This document shows positions 33,870-44,000 of a stretch of DNA of 64,000 nt, in pieces (position 1 is the stretch's first letter; each line of letters opens with the position of its first letter). Origin of the DNA: Isoetes taiwanensis (lineage: Eukaryota > Streptophyta > Lycopodiopsida > Isoetales > Isoetaceae); contig JAJEKV010000008.1 in NCBI GenBank assembly GCA_021234155.1, positions 17,472,042 through 17,536,041 of the forward strand, written 5' to 3'. The notes beneath the pieces are model-generated. The model ran no database searches. It was given only the letters and a program-made list of their open reading frames with translations, and had not been told where the DNA came from. A program made the position numbers and the translations under genes.

Positions 33870-34912
33870 CTACGTGCTAGGTTTAGGTCCTTGGGCCCTT
33901 TTGGCATGGATCACGCATAAATTGCCCCCTTCAAAGAGCTGGACTGGCTCTGTCTTTGCTACCTCTTGCAGGGGTTGGACCGTTAGGGATGTCACTTGAT
34001 AGTCCGTTCTAAATTCCTGCATAACCTCTCGGAGGAGCCGCTCGAAAGGCGCCTTCTGAATCAAGAGATTAGGGCACTGCTGCAAGTGCCTAATCTCTCG
34101 AAACACTCTCGCATGTCTGGAATTAGGCCGGTGATGGACCCTCTTTGGTGCTACTAGCCTCTGGTTGATTCTTCGGCCTGCTACCCTTTAGGAACTTTTG
34201 GACATTCTACTTACAATATCAGTTGTTGTAATAGACCTTAAAGGCCGCCTTCTTCCTCTCAAACTCAAGGTCATGGTTGAGCTTGAAAGGTCTCTCTCTC
34301 TCGCCTTCTGCTTCTTTGTTACCTTCGGTGGCTTGGGCCATTTCAGGTAAGGCGGTCTTGCATCGGGGTTTGAGGTCTCCCCCACTTCCCGTTCATGCTC
34401 TTCTTCTTCTTCTCCTCCCTCGACCTCCTCTTCATCTTGCTCCTCATCCCCCTCTTCCCCATCGGGTGAAGTTTGGTGAGGCTCCTCAATGCGGACGGTC
34501 CCCCTCAGCCTGCCCTCCCTCCGCTTCATTCTCCGTTCTCTTTGCCTCTCTCCCTTCTTTCTCTCTCCTCCCTTTCCTCCTCCTATTCTCTTATCTTCTC
34601 CTTCTCCTTCTCCTTCTCCTTCCTCTTCCTTGATGGCCCTTCCATCTGTTGTTGATGCTGGTCTTCTTACTGCTACTGCTCTTGTCCCTCCTACTGTTGT
34701 TGGGGCCTCCCTTGACTCCCTAAAAGCATGCCCCGGCCGACTGTCTCGCCCGTATGCTGAGTTTCCTCAGATGAGCTGCTTGGGACTCGCTCGTCCATGG
34801 TGTGATAGGTCTCATCGGTGGAGTCTGACGTGCTAGATTCATCTCCCCCGCCCTGCCTCGGCCTCAAATGTTCAAGAATCTTCTTGCCACTGCCGGCAGC
34901 TAACTTCGCCAT
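33870..34912 (-). pseudogene. Element B first pre-gag frame(s)
   Basis: Minus-strand frames at 34,912-34,691 (ATG start, serine/threonine/glutamate-rich), 34,529-34,188 (strongly acidic, EEGDEEQDEEEVEGGEEEEE, then a basic end) and 34,106-33,870. A CTCCTT microsatellite at about 34,590-34,630 probably caused frame slippage. The last piece has an LLREVMQEF...LFEGGN pattern weakly like ELIRTEAQRI...YYLGRG in element A pre-gag 1. The homology is tentative. Confidence 0.45.
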
Positions 34913-35152
34913 GTTAGACCTTTCCTGGAGCTCCTAACTTTCCTCACGCAGTGCACTTGGTGCAGGCCATATTTTACGGCTAGGAAAACTGATTAACTTA
35001 AGCTGGAGATCAAGAGAGAGAGTGTTTAGGGCGAAATTAGGGGAGAGAGTCTAAAATGGTGTTTAAAGAAGGGAAAGATACTCTCCATGTCATGGAATAT
35101 TTATTTGCCATTATTACTCCTATTGATTAGCCGCCTTTATTAATGGTTATTT
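34913..35152 (-). other. Element B 5' leader portion
   Basis: Leader sequence upstream of the first pre-gag ATG of element B, cut by the insertion of element C at 35,152 and resuming at 49,934. Confidence 0.5.
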
Positions 35153-35868
35153 TGATACGACAGCATCACAACTGAAGAACAAGAACAATTTATATCATTT
35201 ATCTCAGATACACAGATTGGATTACACGGTTAACCACCCAACCGGATCCACTGGGTTATGGAGAAACACAAGTACTATGGCAAATAAAAAAGCTATGGCA
35301 TCTGACTTATTAGCCCTCCAGGCTAGTCTAGCTACTCCACGTAGCCACACATCATAAAACAATTGCAAATCTGTGATGTCGCTATGGCTGTGATCTATGA
35401 CCCCGTGTCACGTTTTCAGCGATTACTCCCTCACACGGACAAACTACAGGATGTTCCGTCCCAATTCGGAAACTAGACTCTGAGACGGTTCTAAAGAGGT
35501 AAAGATCGCCTCAATCGGAGCTCTGGTTGCGGAGATATGTCCAACTGAAGTTTTGGTTCTATTTATAGATCTCTCTGCGACTTTAGCCTTTTTTAGCAGT
35601 TGCCTTTTTTTCTCAAAATATCTCCTTGCCTTAATTAGATTATATGACTTATCATATGGGACATTATCTATGATCTTTATCTCAACCAATAATCATTCCA
35701 ATGATAGTGCCTCAACCCCTTCCATAAATATCAATGGTTCTTCAAACCCAAATGCTATGTTATCCTATGCCCTTTATACTATTAGGTGACCTTAGGAATA
35801 ACATTTACATAATATTTGCCATGATTCCAATAACTTATTCGTCGTGGACCACTCCCCCGTGCTTGCTC
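35153..35868 (-). repeat. Element C 3' LTR (main part)
   Basis: Matches 49,176-49,926 closely, lacking about 35 bp near its outer end. The last seven bases (CATATCA) lie at 48,063-48,069, beyond gypsy A. Confidence 0.9.
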
Positions 35869-37422
35869 TGTGACGTTCCACGTATTTATACGGTATACCT
35901 ATAAATATACTGACACGTCACGCAGTAAGGATACGCCACCATGGGGTATTTTAACCTAGGGGGTTGACCTAAAAGGGATTAATTTAGAAATTAATAAAGG
36001 GTTAATTAAAGGTTAATTACCTATAATTAAGGAATCATTATCTAATTAACTCAATTAAGCTAATTAAATTAGGATAATTGATTAATTAGGAAGGTGGCAC
36101 CTGGCCAAATTCGATTGGCCAGTAGGAGAATGCTAACTTGGGGCATCAAATTGGATCCCTATCCCATTTTGACCCCAAATCGAACCAAGAGGAAGAGCTA
36201 CTGAGCGCCCAGATTGCTTGAAGATGGAGATGCCACAAGACAATGGATCCAGCAGGAATTCGGGTTAGTGGATAGATTAGCTTGACATTTCTAGGGCCAG
36301 CGCCTCTGTCAGTCTTCTTTGTTTGTCCTTGGTTATGTTTAACCCTTGTTTGATAGTTAGAACTGTTCTCAATTATGGATTATGTTCTGGGATGTATGGA
36401 TGGATGTATCTATGGTAGTATCTCTGTTAGTCTTCCAGAAAGCAGGGATTAAAGGGGGGTAGAGACCTCTGTGACCTATATTCACTAGCATGCTCCTAGT
36501 AGCTCCCCTAGTTCCCAGTAATGGCGGCCTGTGTACAAGATCCCACCGAGCTGTGGAATCTATGGTATCATTGAAGCACCAGATAAGGGGCCGTAGCGAT
36601 GAAGTGTGGGGTGGGGTCTCGCCTTTGAGCATTAAAGGCTCTACGGGACTCCTTCGATGAGCTAGGCCTAATAGGCCATGAACTGGCGTTATGGGTCCGA
36701 CACTCCACGGTATACGGTTGTGTGAGCACCACAGCCTTTGAGTAGAATTAGGGAGTAAGTCGGATGCGGATGCACCGATCGGGGGATGCGGCACATTCTC
36801 TAGCTCACCCATGGATTCACTGCGACTCTGGGAAGGGACACTTCCCTGACCTGCCTCATCGGACCGGGGAGATGTAACCCGGAGTAGTCCTGAAGGGTGA
36901 TGCCTTGGAATTGCGTCTCCGGAAGGCTACAATGACGCCATAGCTTGATTCAGCTCATCTGCAAAGTGTTCACAGGAGGGGCGGATGGAGTGGACAACCC
37001 TAGCCGATGTTCTATGCCAGCCAATGCCATGTCAAGATTCTGTCTGCTGTTCTCCTGAGACCTAGCCGTCAGTCGAACCTCACTGGAGTCTGAGCCGGGG
37101 TAGAACCTTGGGTTTGGGGAGTTTTCTCTAGTATTAAATGTATGCCCTCTGTTATTATCTGTTGGATGGATGTGCCACCCTTCATGGTGGTTATTTATGA
37201 TATGATTATGTTGTATGCTAACTTGTATTCATGCTTCCGCGACATAGGAGTCCCATCGAAGGCGTGGGCCGAATGATACCTCCGTGTCCTTCACCCGAGC
37301 ATCTTTCATAGATGGTCCGAGTTAGACGGAGGGCCCTGCTCATGGCGAGTTGGTTGCCTTGGGAGGGGAAGGTCCCCGTATATATACGTCCAGAGTGCCG
37401 TATATGTTCAGGGAGCATCACA
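35869..37422 (+). repeat. Element A 5' LTR
   Basis: Starts with an imperfect palindrome holding a TATAAATA word near 35,899 between ACGT-core sites. Nearly identical to the 3' LTR except for a patch at about 36,640-36,790 where substitutions and indels are concentrated. Confidence 0.95.
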
Positions 37423-37423
37423 G

Positions 37424-37440
37424 TGGTATCAGAGCCGTGA
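37424..37440 (+). promoter_or_regulatory. Element A primer-binding site (initiator tRNA-Met)
   Basis: TGGTATCAGAGCCGTGA one base after the 5' LTR, complementary to the 3' end of initiator tRNA-Met. Confidence 0.9.
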
Positions 37441-38146
37441 TTTTGGTTGTCCGGAATCATAGCACTGACCAAACCTCTAACTCGTTAGTTCGGTAGTTAG
37501 GTGGGAGTTTAAGCTAGTTGGACTGCTTAACCTTTCGATGTTTGGTTTTTGTGCTAGGTTGATGTAGTAAATTGTGAGTTTTAGGAAGTTTAGGGCGATT
37601 TTGGAGGGAAGAAGTGGTGACTGGAGGACCCAAGTTTAGATGGGCCATAACTTTTTGTAGGTAGCTCGGATGAAGGCGAAATTGGTTCCAACGGATTGGG
37701 CACATCCCAAATACCCTAGGGGGCACGTTTCCCGAGGTCGAAATGGCAACACCAAGGCGAAAAGTCCAAAGGGGCGCTGCTGTCGGATAGGGTGTTTGTT
37801 TTGAAGAGTTATTAGCGTATAACGCTAACAGCGCCCCATACGGTCGCGCGTATAAAAATACGCCGTCCGTTTAAAAAAATAAAAATAAAAAAAATTAGGA
37901 AAGTTTTGGAAAAAAAAAGGTGGGGTTTAGATTCAAATTTGTGCTTCTTTGTAGAAAGTGTGTTTCTTCTTGGCGTCTTCCCTTCGCCATAGCCACCCGT
38001 TGAGCTCTCTTGTCGCCATAAAGCCGGCCTTTGCACGATACCACATTGCTACCCTAACCGCCTAACGCCTCCACCTACAGTCTAGCGCCACCTGCCACAG
38101 CCCAAGCGCCCCACTTCCTTGCCACTAGTACCCGCTAGTCGCCACC
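37441..38146 (+). other. Element A 5' leader
   Basis: About 700 bp without long frames, with a purine/A-rich run at about 37,875-37,920. The end is C-rich (CCACC words) leading to the ATG at 38,147. Confidence 0.6.
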
Positions 38147-38600
38147 ATGCCACGTTTCAAACTTACAGTAGACCTCAAGAAGATGAACGTCCTTCAGCTT
38201 TATAGCGTGCTTGTAGACCACTTGGGGGACGACCATAGTGACGTCGACGTGGTTCTAGACTTGCTAGTGAAACACTTCACTGAGAACCGAGAATACCATA
38301 CCCTATTTTCCACTTTAAGAGCGGTTTCTCATGAAGCTGAACGCTGCGGACCAACCTTACACTCTTATGGAGCAGCCAGATCAAGCTTACGCCATCACTA
38401 AGTTTTACCCGCTGCCGAGCCCAGAGGAGGATCCCATAGAGCTTATCCGAACTGAGGCCCAAAGGATTCTGCACCTTGCTAGGATAGAGGACCTCCAGCA
38501 AATAGCTAGTGGCCTCCCAGAAGAGCGAGCTAGCCGTTTTTATTACCTTGGTAGAGGCCATGTGCTTATGTACATGGACCATTACAATCTTCCTCCCTAA
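38147..38600 (+). pseudogene. Element A pre-gag protein 1
   Basis: The ATG at 38,147 lies in a good context (GCCACCATGCC). The N-terminal frame (MPRFKLTVDLKKMNVLQLYS...) runs to 38,401, but the sensible continuation switches frame near 38,330 into the stretch ending 38,600 (DPIELIRTEAQRILHLARIE, YYLGRGHVLMYMDHYNLPP). Together that is roughly 150 residues, predicted mostly helical with a proline-rich break. I recognise no family. Element B has a tentative counterpart at about 34,106-33,870. Confidence 0.55.
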
Positions 38601-38780
38601 ATTTTGTATTATTGAGGACTTTTTGTATATATAGATGTGAATTATTAAATAAATAATAATTTTTTAAGACCTAGGAAAACGTGCCGAAAAATTATAAAAT
38701 CACTTTTTGGCATATTAGGGTTTCATTTTCATTCCTACCTTCAGCGCCTTCCTCCTCCTCCCTTGTTCCTTCCTACCGCC
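38601..38780 (+). other. AT-rich spacer between pre-gag frames
   Basis: Short AT-rich then CCTCCT-rich spacer leading to the next ATG; possibly an intron or leader. Confidence 0.4.
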
Positions 38781-40152
38781 ATGGACCGCCCTACTCTACA
38801 ACAGTGGTACCTGGATGGAGAGCATTGTGACCCTGCAGTTCCCTTCGATGCACTTCACCCTCATTTGCTCCAGCAGATGGATCTCGTCTACAATATGCAA
38901 GCGCATCCAGACTATGCTAGTTTTCTTCAGTTCTTCCACGAAGAGATTGTGCTTGCATGTGTTTTCAATGAAGCAGACTCCCAGCTCTACCTTGACTTCC
39001 ACACCTTGCTGGAAATGTTGGGGGATGATGATCATGCGCGTAATGTTATTAAGGGCATTAGGAGGAGAGGGACCGACCTTCCTATTGTCACTATAGACCG
39101 CGAGCTCTGTTTTGAGGCTCGTTTTGCACTGGCCATCATCATGGACCAGTATATAGAGGATGAACAGATACCTGCAGAGCAGTCTCCCATGCCAGTACCC
39201 CCTGATCCGGAGGACGATGAAGTCGTCGACGAGCAGGATTTTGTACGATGGAAGGAGCTTGCTACGGAGGCACTGACAGGTTGTGATAAAGCCCTGAAGC
39301 TTGAAGGGCTAGATCTTCTCCCCACCATACTCTTGAACGATCAAGAGTATCTTATTTTGGAGGATGTTATGTGGGCTTACCGCGTCATCGCCGATATGCG
39401 GGGTCGGCGAAAGATAGAAGTCCTATAACTTCGTCAACTTCACAACGCCTGTTGTGCATCCGCCGCAAGTCCAAGGTTTGTTTGCATTCTAGCCAGAGGA
39501 GATAATCATTGAGCCTGTTGAGACCCTATTGTCTCTCCGGCAGTTCCTATTGACCGATGAGCCACAGCCTCCTGTGGAGCAGTTTGCGGCTAACATGCGC
39601 TCTCCTCCTGCGACTCAGCCATTACAGATCACTATGGGAGAGGTAGAACAGGGCGAGGAAGACCTTTATGATACCAAAACGAGTCTTCGGGATGATAAAG
39701 AAGAGGCCGAGCAGGAGAGGATACCCATTAACTTGGAAAAGGAAGCAGAAACCTCCAGAGATCCACGGATTAAGGCAATGGGCAACCAGTTGACCCGATT
39801 TTTCCTTTCTGCCTTCCGACAAGGTGAGGTCCTTTTCTTCTCCAAGTATTTGGGGCCTCCATCTGAGGCATCTTGGTGGGCACTCCGTGCATTATCCACC
39901 TTGGTAGGCCACAAGAAGATTGACTACCATGCCATCACTATCACATTGGTCCGCCGAGATCTTGCTATAGTGGCATTGGGGGATGTGGCGGGCTGCGCTA
40001 ACATGCGTCTCCTTGTCGCAGCACCTTTGGCCACTTGCCTACCACCGGATGCAGCAGCTCGAGCCGCCCTTTCTGCTAGTCCCAGCACCACCTTAATGCG
40101 CTATCGACCGCCTCCACAGCCTATGGAGGAAGACGAGCGATCTAGTTCTTAG
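38781..40152 (+). pseudogene. Element A pre-gag protein 2 (conserved in element B)
   Basis: ATG at 38,781 in a good context (CCGCCATGG). The frame runs to 39,428. A one-base frameshift near 39,420 leads into FVNFTTPVVHPPQVQGLFAF, a TAG at 39,490, and then an open frame to 40,152, so the ancestral protein was about 455 residues. Parts: N-terminal helical region (ALHPHLLQQMDLVYNM; ARFALAIIMDQYIEDEQ), acidic proline-rich hinge (PPDPEDDEVVDEQD), second region (LLSLRQFLLTDEPQPP) and a C-terminal block with LVGHKKIDYHAITITLVRRD and LLVAAPLATCLPPDAAARAA. The same architecture recurs in element B. No enzyme motif was recognised. Position upstream of gag recalls the extra ORF1 of Tat/Ogre elements, but similarity to those was not tested. 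Confidence 0.7.
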
Positions 40153-40380
40153 ATATGTTTGCACAAGTATAAATCTTGGTATTACGTATAAATGTAATCT
40201 TGGATTGGCATTTTCAATGAGCCATCATATAATATATATATGTGCTATTTTCTTAAGTTCTATTATTGTATCGTTGAGTACAATTAAATTGTCTTTTTCC
40301 TACGATACTTGTCTTTCTCTTTTAGAGTTTGAAGTATAAGAAATCGTTCCGTATTGTATATTCATTCTTGCCGTCTTACA
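40153..40380 (+). other. AT-rich spacer, possible intron
   Basis: AT-rich with a pyrimidine run and a TTACAG acceptor-like end at 40,376-40,381, directly before pre-gag frame 3. Confidence 0.4.
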
Positions 40381-40839
40381 GACGACGAGGTGGAAGAGAA
40401 CGAAGACGGAATACCCGAAGAACTGCGAGGAGAAGATCAGCTACCTCCAGAGCAAGACTATGGTCAAGAGTATGGAGAGTGTCAGGGGGATGACGATTAT
40501 GAGGCAGAGGAACCCGTGGAAGAAGGAGAGCCCTATGATCCAATTAAGGGCTTTGAAATTGTCAATATCCTCCGTGAGCACGCCTTCGAGCATCTAGAAC
40601 AGACTCTCCGTCGTACCTGGGATTACTGGGATATGACGAAGCACGAGGCTTTTGCCGACGCAAATGATCATCTATGGCAGATCTTCTACGCACTGAGAGA
40701 CCTCTTCAATTTGCTCATCCTTAGTCCTACGTTAGATTACCAGTATGTTACCATCCAGGCATGGGCTCGCTACAAAGTAGTCAGGGCAGTACGGGAGAGT
40801 ATTCGTTACTCCATCCTGTACCCTTTAGCGCAGCCCTAG
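40381..40839 (+). CDS. Element A pre-gag protein 3 (acidic)
   Basis: An open frame of about 152 residues with no ATG at its start; upstream in-frame codons offer only TTG. It begins at an acceptor-like site, so it may be a second exon. The N-terminal half is very acidic (DDEVEENEDGIPEELRGED, then a DDDYEAEEPVEEGEP stretch). The C-terminal half is helical and aromatic-rich (LRRTWDYWDMTKHEAFADA, HLWQIFYALRDLFNLLI). No family recognised. No counterpart was found in element B between its pre-gag 2 and gag, where only an AT-rich spacer remains. Confidence 0.5.
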   Translation, partial: DDEVEENEDGIPEELRGEDQLPPEQDYGQEYGECQGDDDYEAEEPVEEGEPYDPIKGFEIVNILREHAFEHLEQTLRRTWDYWDMTKHEAFADANDHLWQIFYALRDLFNLLILSPTLDYQYVTIQAWARYKVVRAVRESIRYSILYPLAQP

Positions 40840-41089
40840 GCCTGATCTGCACAGCCTTTTCATGGCTAAGTGTGTTAGTTAAAATCGTCCAATGTATAAT
40901 CATTAGTTTTGTATTGTACAGTCTCAAGTTTTGTTAAAACACCCCTTCAATGTAACTGTCACTTTGGCTTCATAATAAAGCTACTTTCCTTAATTCTCTT
41001 TCATTGTCCTTATTGTTGTTTCGTGGTACTGTTCAAAATGATCTTCATTGTGACACTTTGTATAACATTACTTCCGTTTATACCTTCTT
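40840..41089 (+). other. AT-rich spacer before gag
   Basis: About 250 bp, T-rich, no coding signal; may be an intron or leader for gag-pol. Confidence 0.4.
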
Positions 41090-44000
41090 ATGGTCAATAT
41101 AGACGGTGTACGTAATGCTTCTTGGCACACCCCCTCGGATGCTGGAAGATTGACACCCGAGCAAGAGCTCTTGTTGATAAAGAGACAGTTGGTAGAGCTG
41201 CAGACCTATGTGTTGAACACAAATCCTCCGTAGTTCGCACCTGAAAATGGACCGGAGTTACCGCCACCACCGCCAAGTCCACCAACCGAGCAGCCACCCG
41301 CACTGGCACCAGCACCCGTGCCTGTACAAAGGAGACACCCTGCTAAGCGACGAAGAAGCTCTTCTAGCGAGAGTGCCACGTCTTCACAGACCAACACCTC
41401 TGAATCTTCACAATCATCCGTGTCGTCAGGTCACCATGCTAGGAAAGATAAGGAGTACCGCAAGACCGTGGACACCGCCATTACCAGTATATGGAAGAAC
41501 AGGAAATTAGCACAGTTTGATGGTAAGTCCAGGGGAGGTCTTAACGTGGAATCTTGGTTAGACGAGATGAAGGAATTCGGCAAATCCTATGGTATGACCG
41601 AGAAGGATACTGGGAAGGTCGCCACCACCAACCTTACGGGTGCAGCTAGAATTTGGTGGAAAGGCTATACTAGGGCCAAATATCTAGACAGGAGCAGATG
41701 CAAATTTAAAAAGTTTGCCAAGGCTTTTAAGTCGCATTATGTGCCCCGTGCACACAAGTGCCAACAGATACAAACTTTTTACAGGTTGGAGCAGAAGGGT
41801 ATGTCAGTTCAAGCCTATACGGATGAATTCATGCGCTTGAGGCTGTATGTGCCAGGTATGAACGAGAAGAGGGCAGTAGAGGGTTATATTGAAGGGTTGG
41901 CCCCATCAATCAAACGAATGGTTAAGGCCATAGACCCAAAATCAGTTGCAGAGGCAGAGGCTAAGGCATTGAGCCTCGAAGAGGAGACACCAAGGAACCA
42001 GTACCAGCGTCCCGCCTCCTATTCGCAGCCTCGCCCTTATACACCGTATAAGCCTCGTTCTCCAAGTCCTGGGCCCCTTCAGCAAAATTCAAATGGGCGA
42101 CAGGATAAGAAAGTCACCTTCAACGTGCCAGATAAGCCCAACAATGTGCGTAATTCCATTCGGGACCTCTTACGGTCTATTCCCAAGGAGGCTCAAGCAC
42201 AGCTCCGTAGGGATAAGGCATGTTTTAGGTGTATGCGGCCCGGCATGATGCAGAGCTGCCCTTATGTCACACAAACTGCTCAGTTGGCCATGGCCGATCT
42301 CGACTGGGACGCCCTCGAGTCGTCACCACCTGTTGACGAGGAGGCTCACGAGTATATTCATGGTGCATCTCATATTTTTGCAGCTATTGAAACCGGCAAT
42401 GCTGAAAGTCAGCCTGCCGTTATTTCTACTATAGGTCAGGTAGACAGTAAGCCCTTCATAATTCTTATGGATACGGGGAGTACCCATAATTTTGCTTCTC
42501 CTAGAATGGCCCAGGTGTTGCAACTTGAGACTTTGAGATCCCGACCGAAACCTGTAACCTTAGCCAGCAGTAAGATCAGACATACAAATGGCCGTCGCAT
42601 TAACCTCAGAATGCAGCTGCCAGGAGCACCAGTTACATTGGGTGCCGAGTTAATGGATATTGGCAAATATGATCTGATTGTTGGCATGGAATTCTTGGCA
42701 TCTGCAAAAGCCAATATAGACTGCGAAAAATGGGAAGTGACCTTCAACGCAGCTAATGGAGCCCGAGTAACTATTAAAGGTGACCCATTAAACCCCATTA
42801 TACAGTCTATGTCCATCAGGCAGTTAGATAAGGCTATACGCAAGGATAAGATACTTTGCGTCATCAGACTTGCCTCCATTGAATCAGATGCTAAACAGAA
42901 ACAGGTAGTTGATGCATTGCCGGAGAACATTACCAACCTTCTCAGGGAATTTAAGGATCTTTTTCCAGATGAGATCCAGAAACTTCCTCCTTTCAGAGGG
43001 GTGGAATGTGAGATAGCTTTGGAACCCGGTACTAAGCCTACCAGTAAGGCCCCGTACCGTATGAGTCCTCCTGAGTTGGCGGAGCTTAAGAAGCAACTCC
43101 AGGAGCTATTGAACCTAGGCTTCATTCGGCCTAGTGTTTCACCTTTTGGCGCTTCTATTCTCTTTGTTAAGAAAAAGGATGGCTCCATGAGGATGTGCAT
43201 TGACTATCGGCAGTTCAACAAGCATACGATCAAGAATCGTTATGCTTTACCTAGAGCAGATGATCTTATGGACCAATTGCAAGGGGCCAAGTACTTTTCA
43301 AAGATTGATTTACGCTCTAGGTATCATCAGATACGAATTGAAGAGGAGGATATCCATAAATCCGCTTTTCGCACTAGATACGGGCATTATGAATTTACAG
43401 TTATGCCTTTTGGTTTAACTAATGCCCCTGCAACTTTTATGCGGTTGATGAACGATATCTTCCGGGAGTACTTGGATGATTTTGTTGTTATATTCTTTGA
43501 CGACATTCTCATCTATAGTAAGACCCTTGAGGAGCATGAGAAGCACCTTAGGATGGCCTTGCAGAAGCTAAAACGTCACCAGCTCTTTGCCAAGTTCTCT
43601 AAGTGCAAGTTTGCCACACCGAAGGTGGATTATTTAGGACATGTCATTTCAGCGGAGGGAATTGCTACAGATCCAGCAAAGATAGAGGCAGTGAAGGATT
43701 GGCCCATTCCAGGTAATGTTTCAGAGGTCAGAAGCTTCTTGGGATTGGCAGGATATTACCGGAAGTTTGTTAAGGATTTTGCCAAGATTGCAGCGCCTCT
43801 CACCGACCTTACAAAGCATGAGAAAGTCAAGGATTGGATGGAATACTGGAAAGCAAAGGTCCAGGGAGGTTTCCAGAAGCTTAAGGATGCTTTGACGTCC
43901 GCACCAGTCCTCACATTTCCAGACCCCGAGAAAGATAAGTTAGTAGCAACAGATGCCAGTAAGATTGCTACCGGTGGAGTCCTAATGCAGGAAGGGAGGG

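Noticed and set aside
34277-34836. Plus-strand frames rich in serine, leucine and proline
   Set aside because: They are antisense to acidic pre-gag frames of element B and to the CTCCTT microsatellite.
35444-35789. Open frames on both strands repeated at 49,452-49,720
   Set aside because: They are LTR sequence of element C; the repetition reflects the LTR pair, not a gene family.
36369-37472. Minus-strand open frames in the element A LTR, with near-copies at 47,595-48,155
   Set aside because: They lie wholly within LTR sequence, duplicate between LTRs and show no protein-like conservation.
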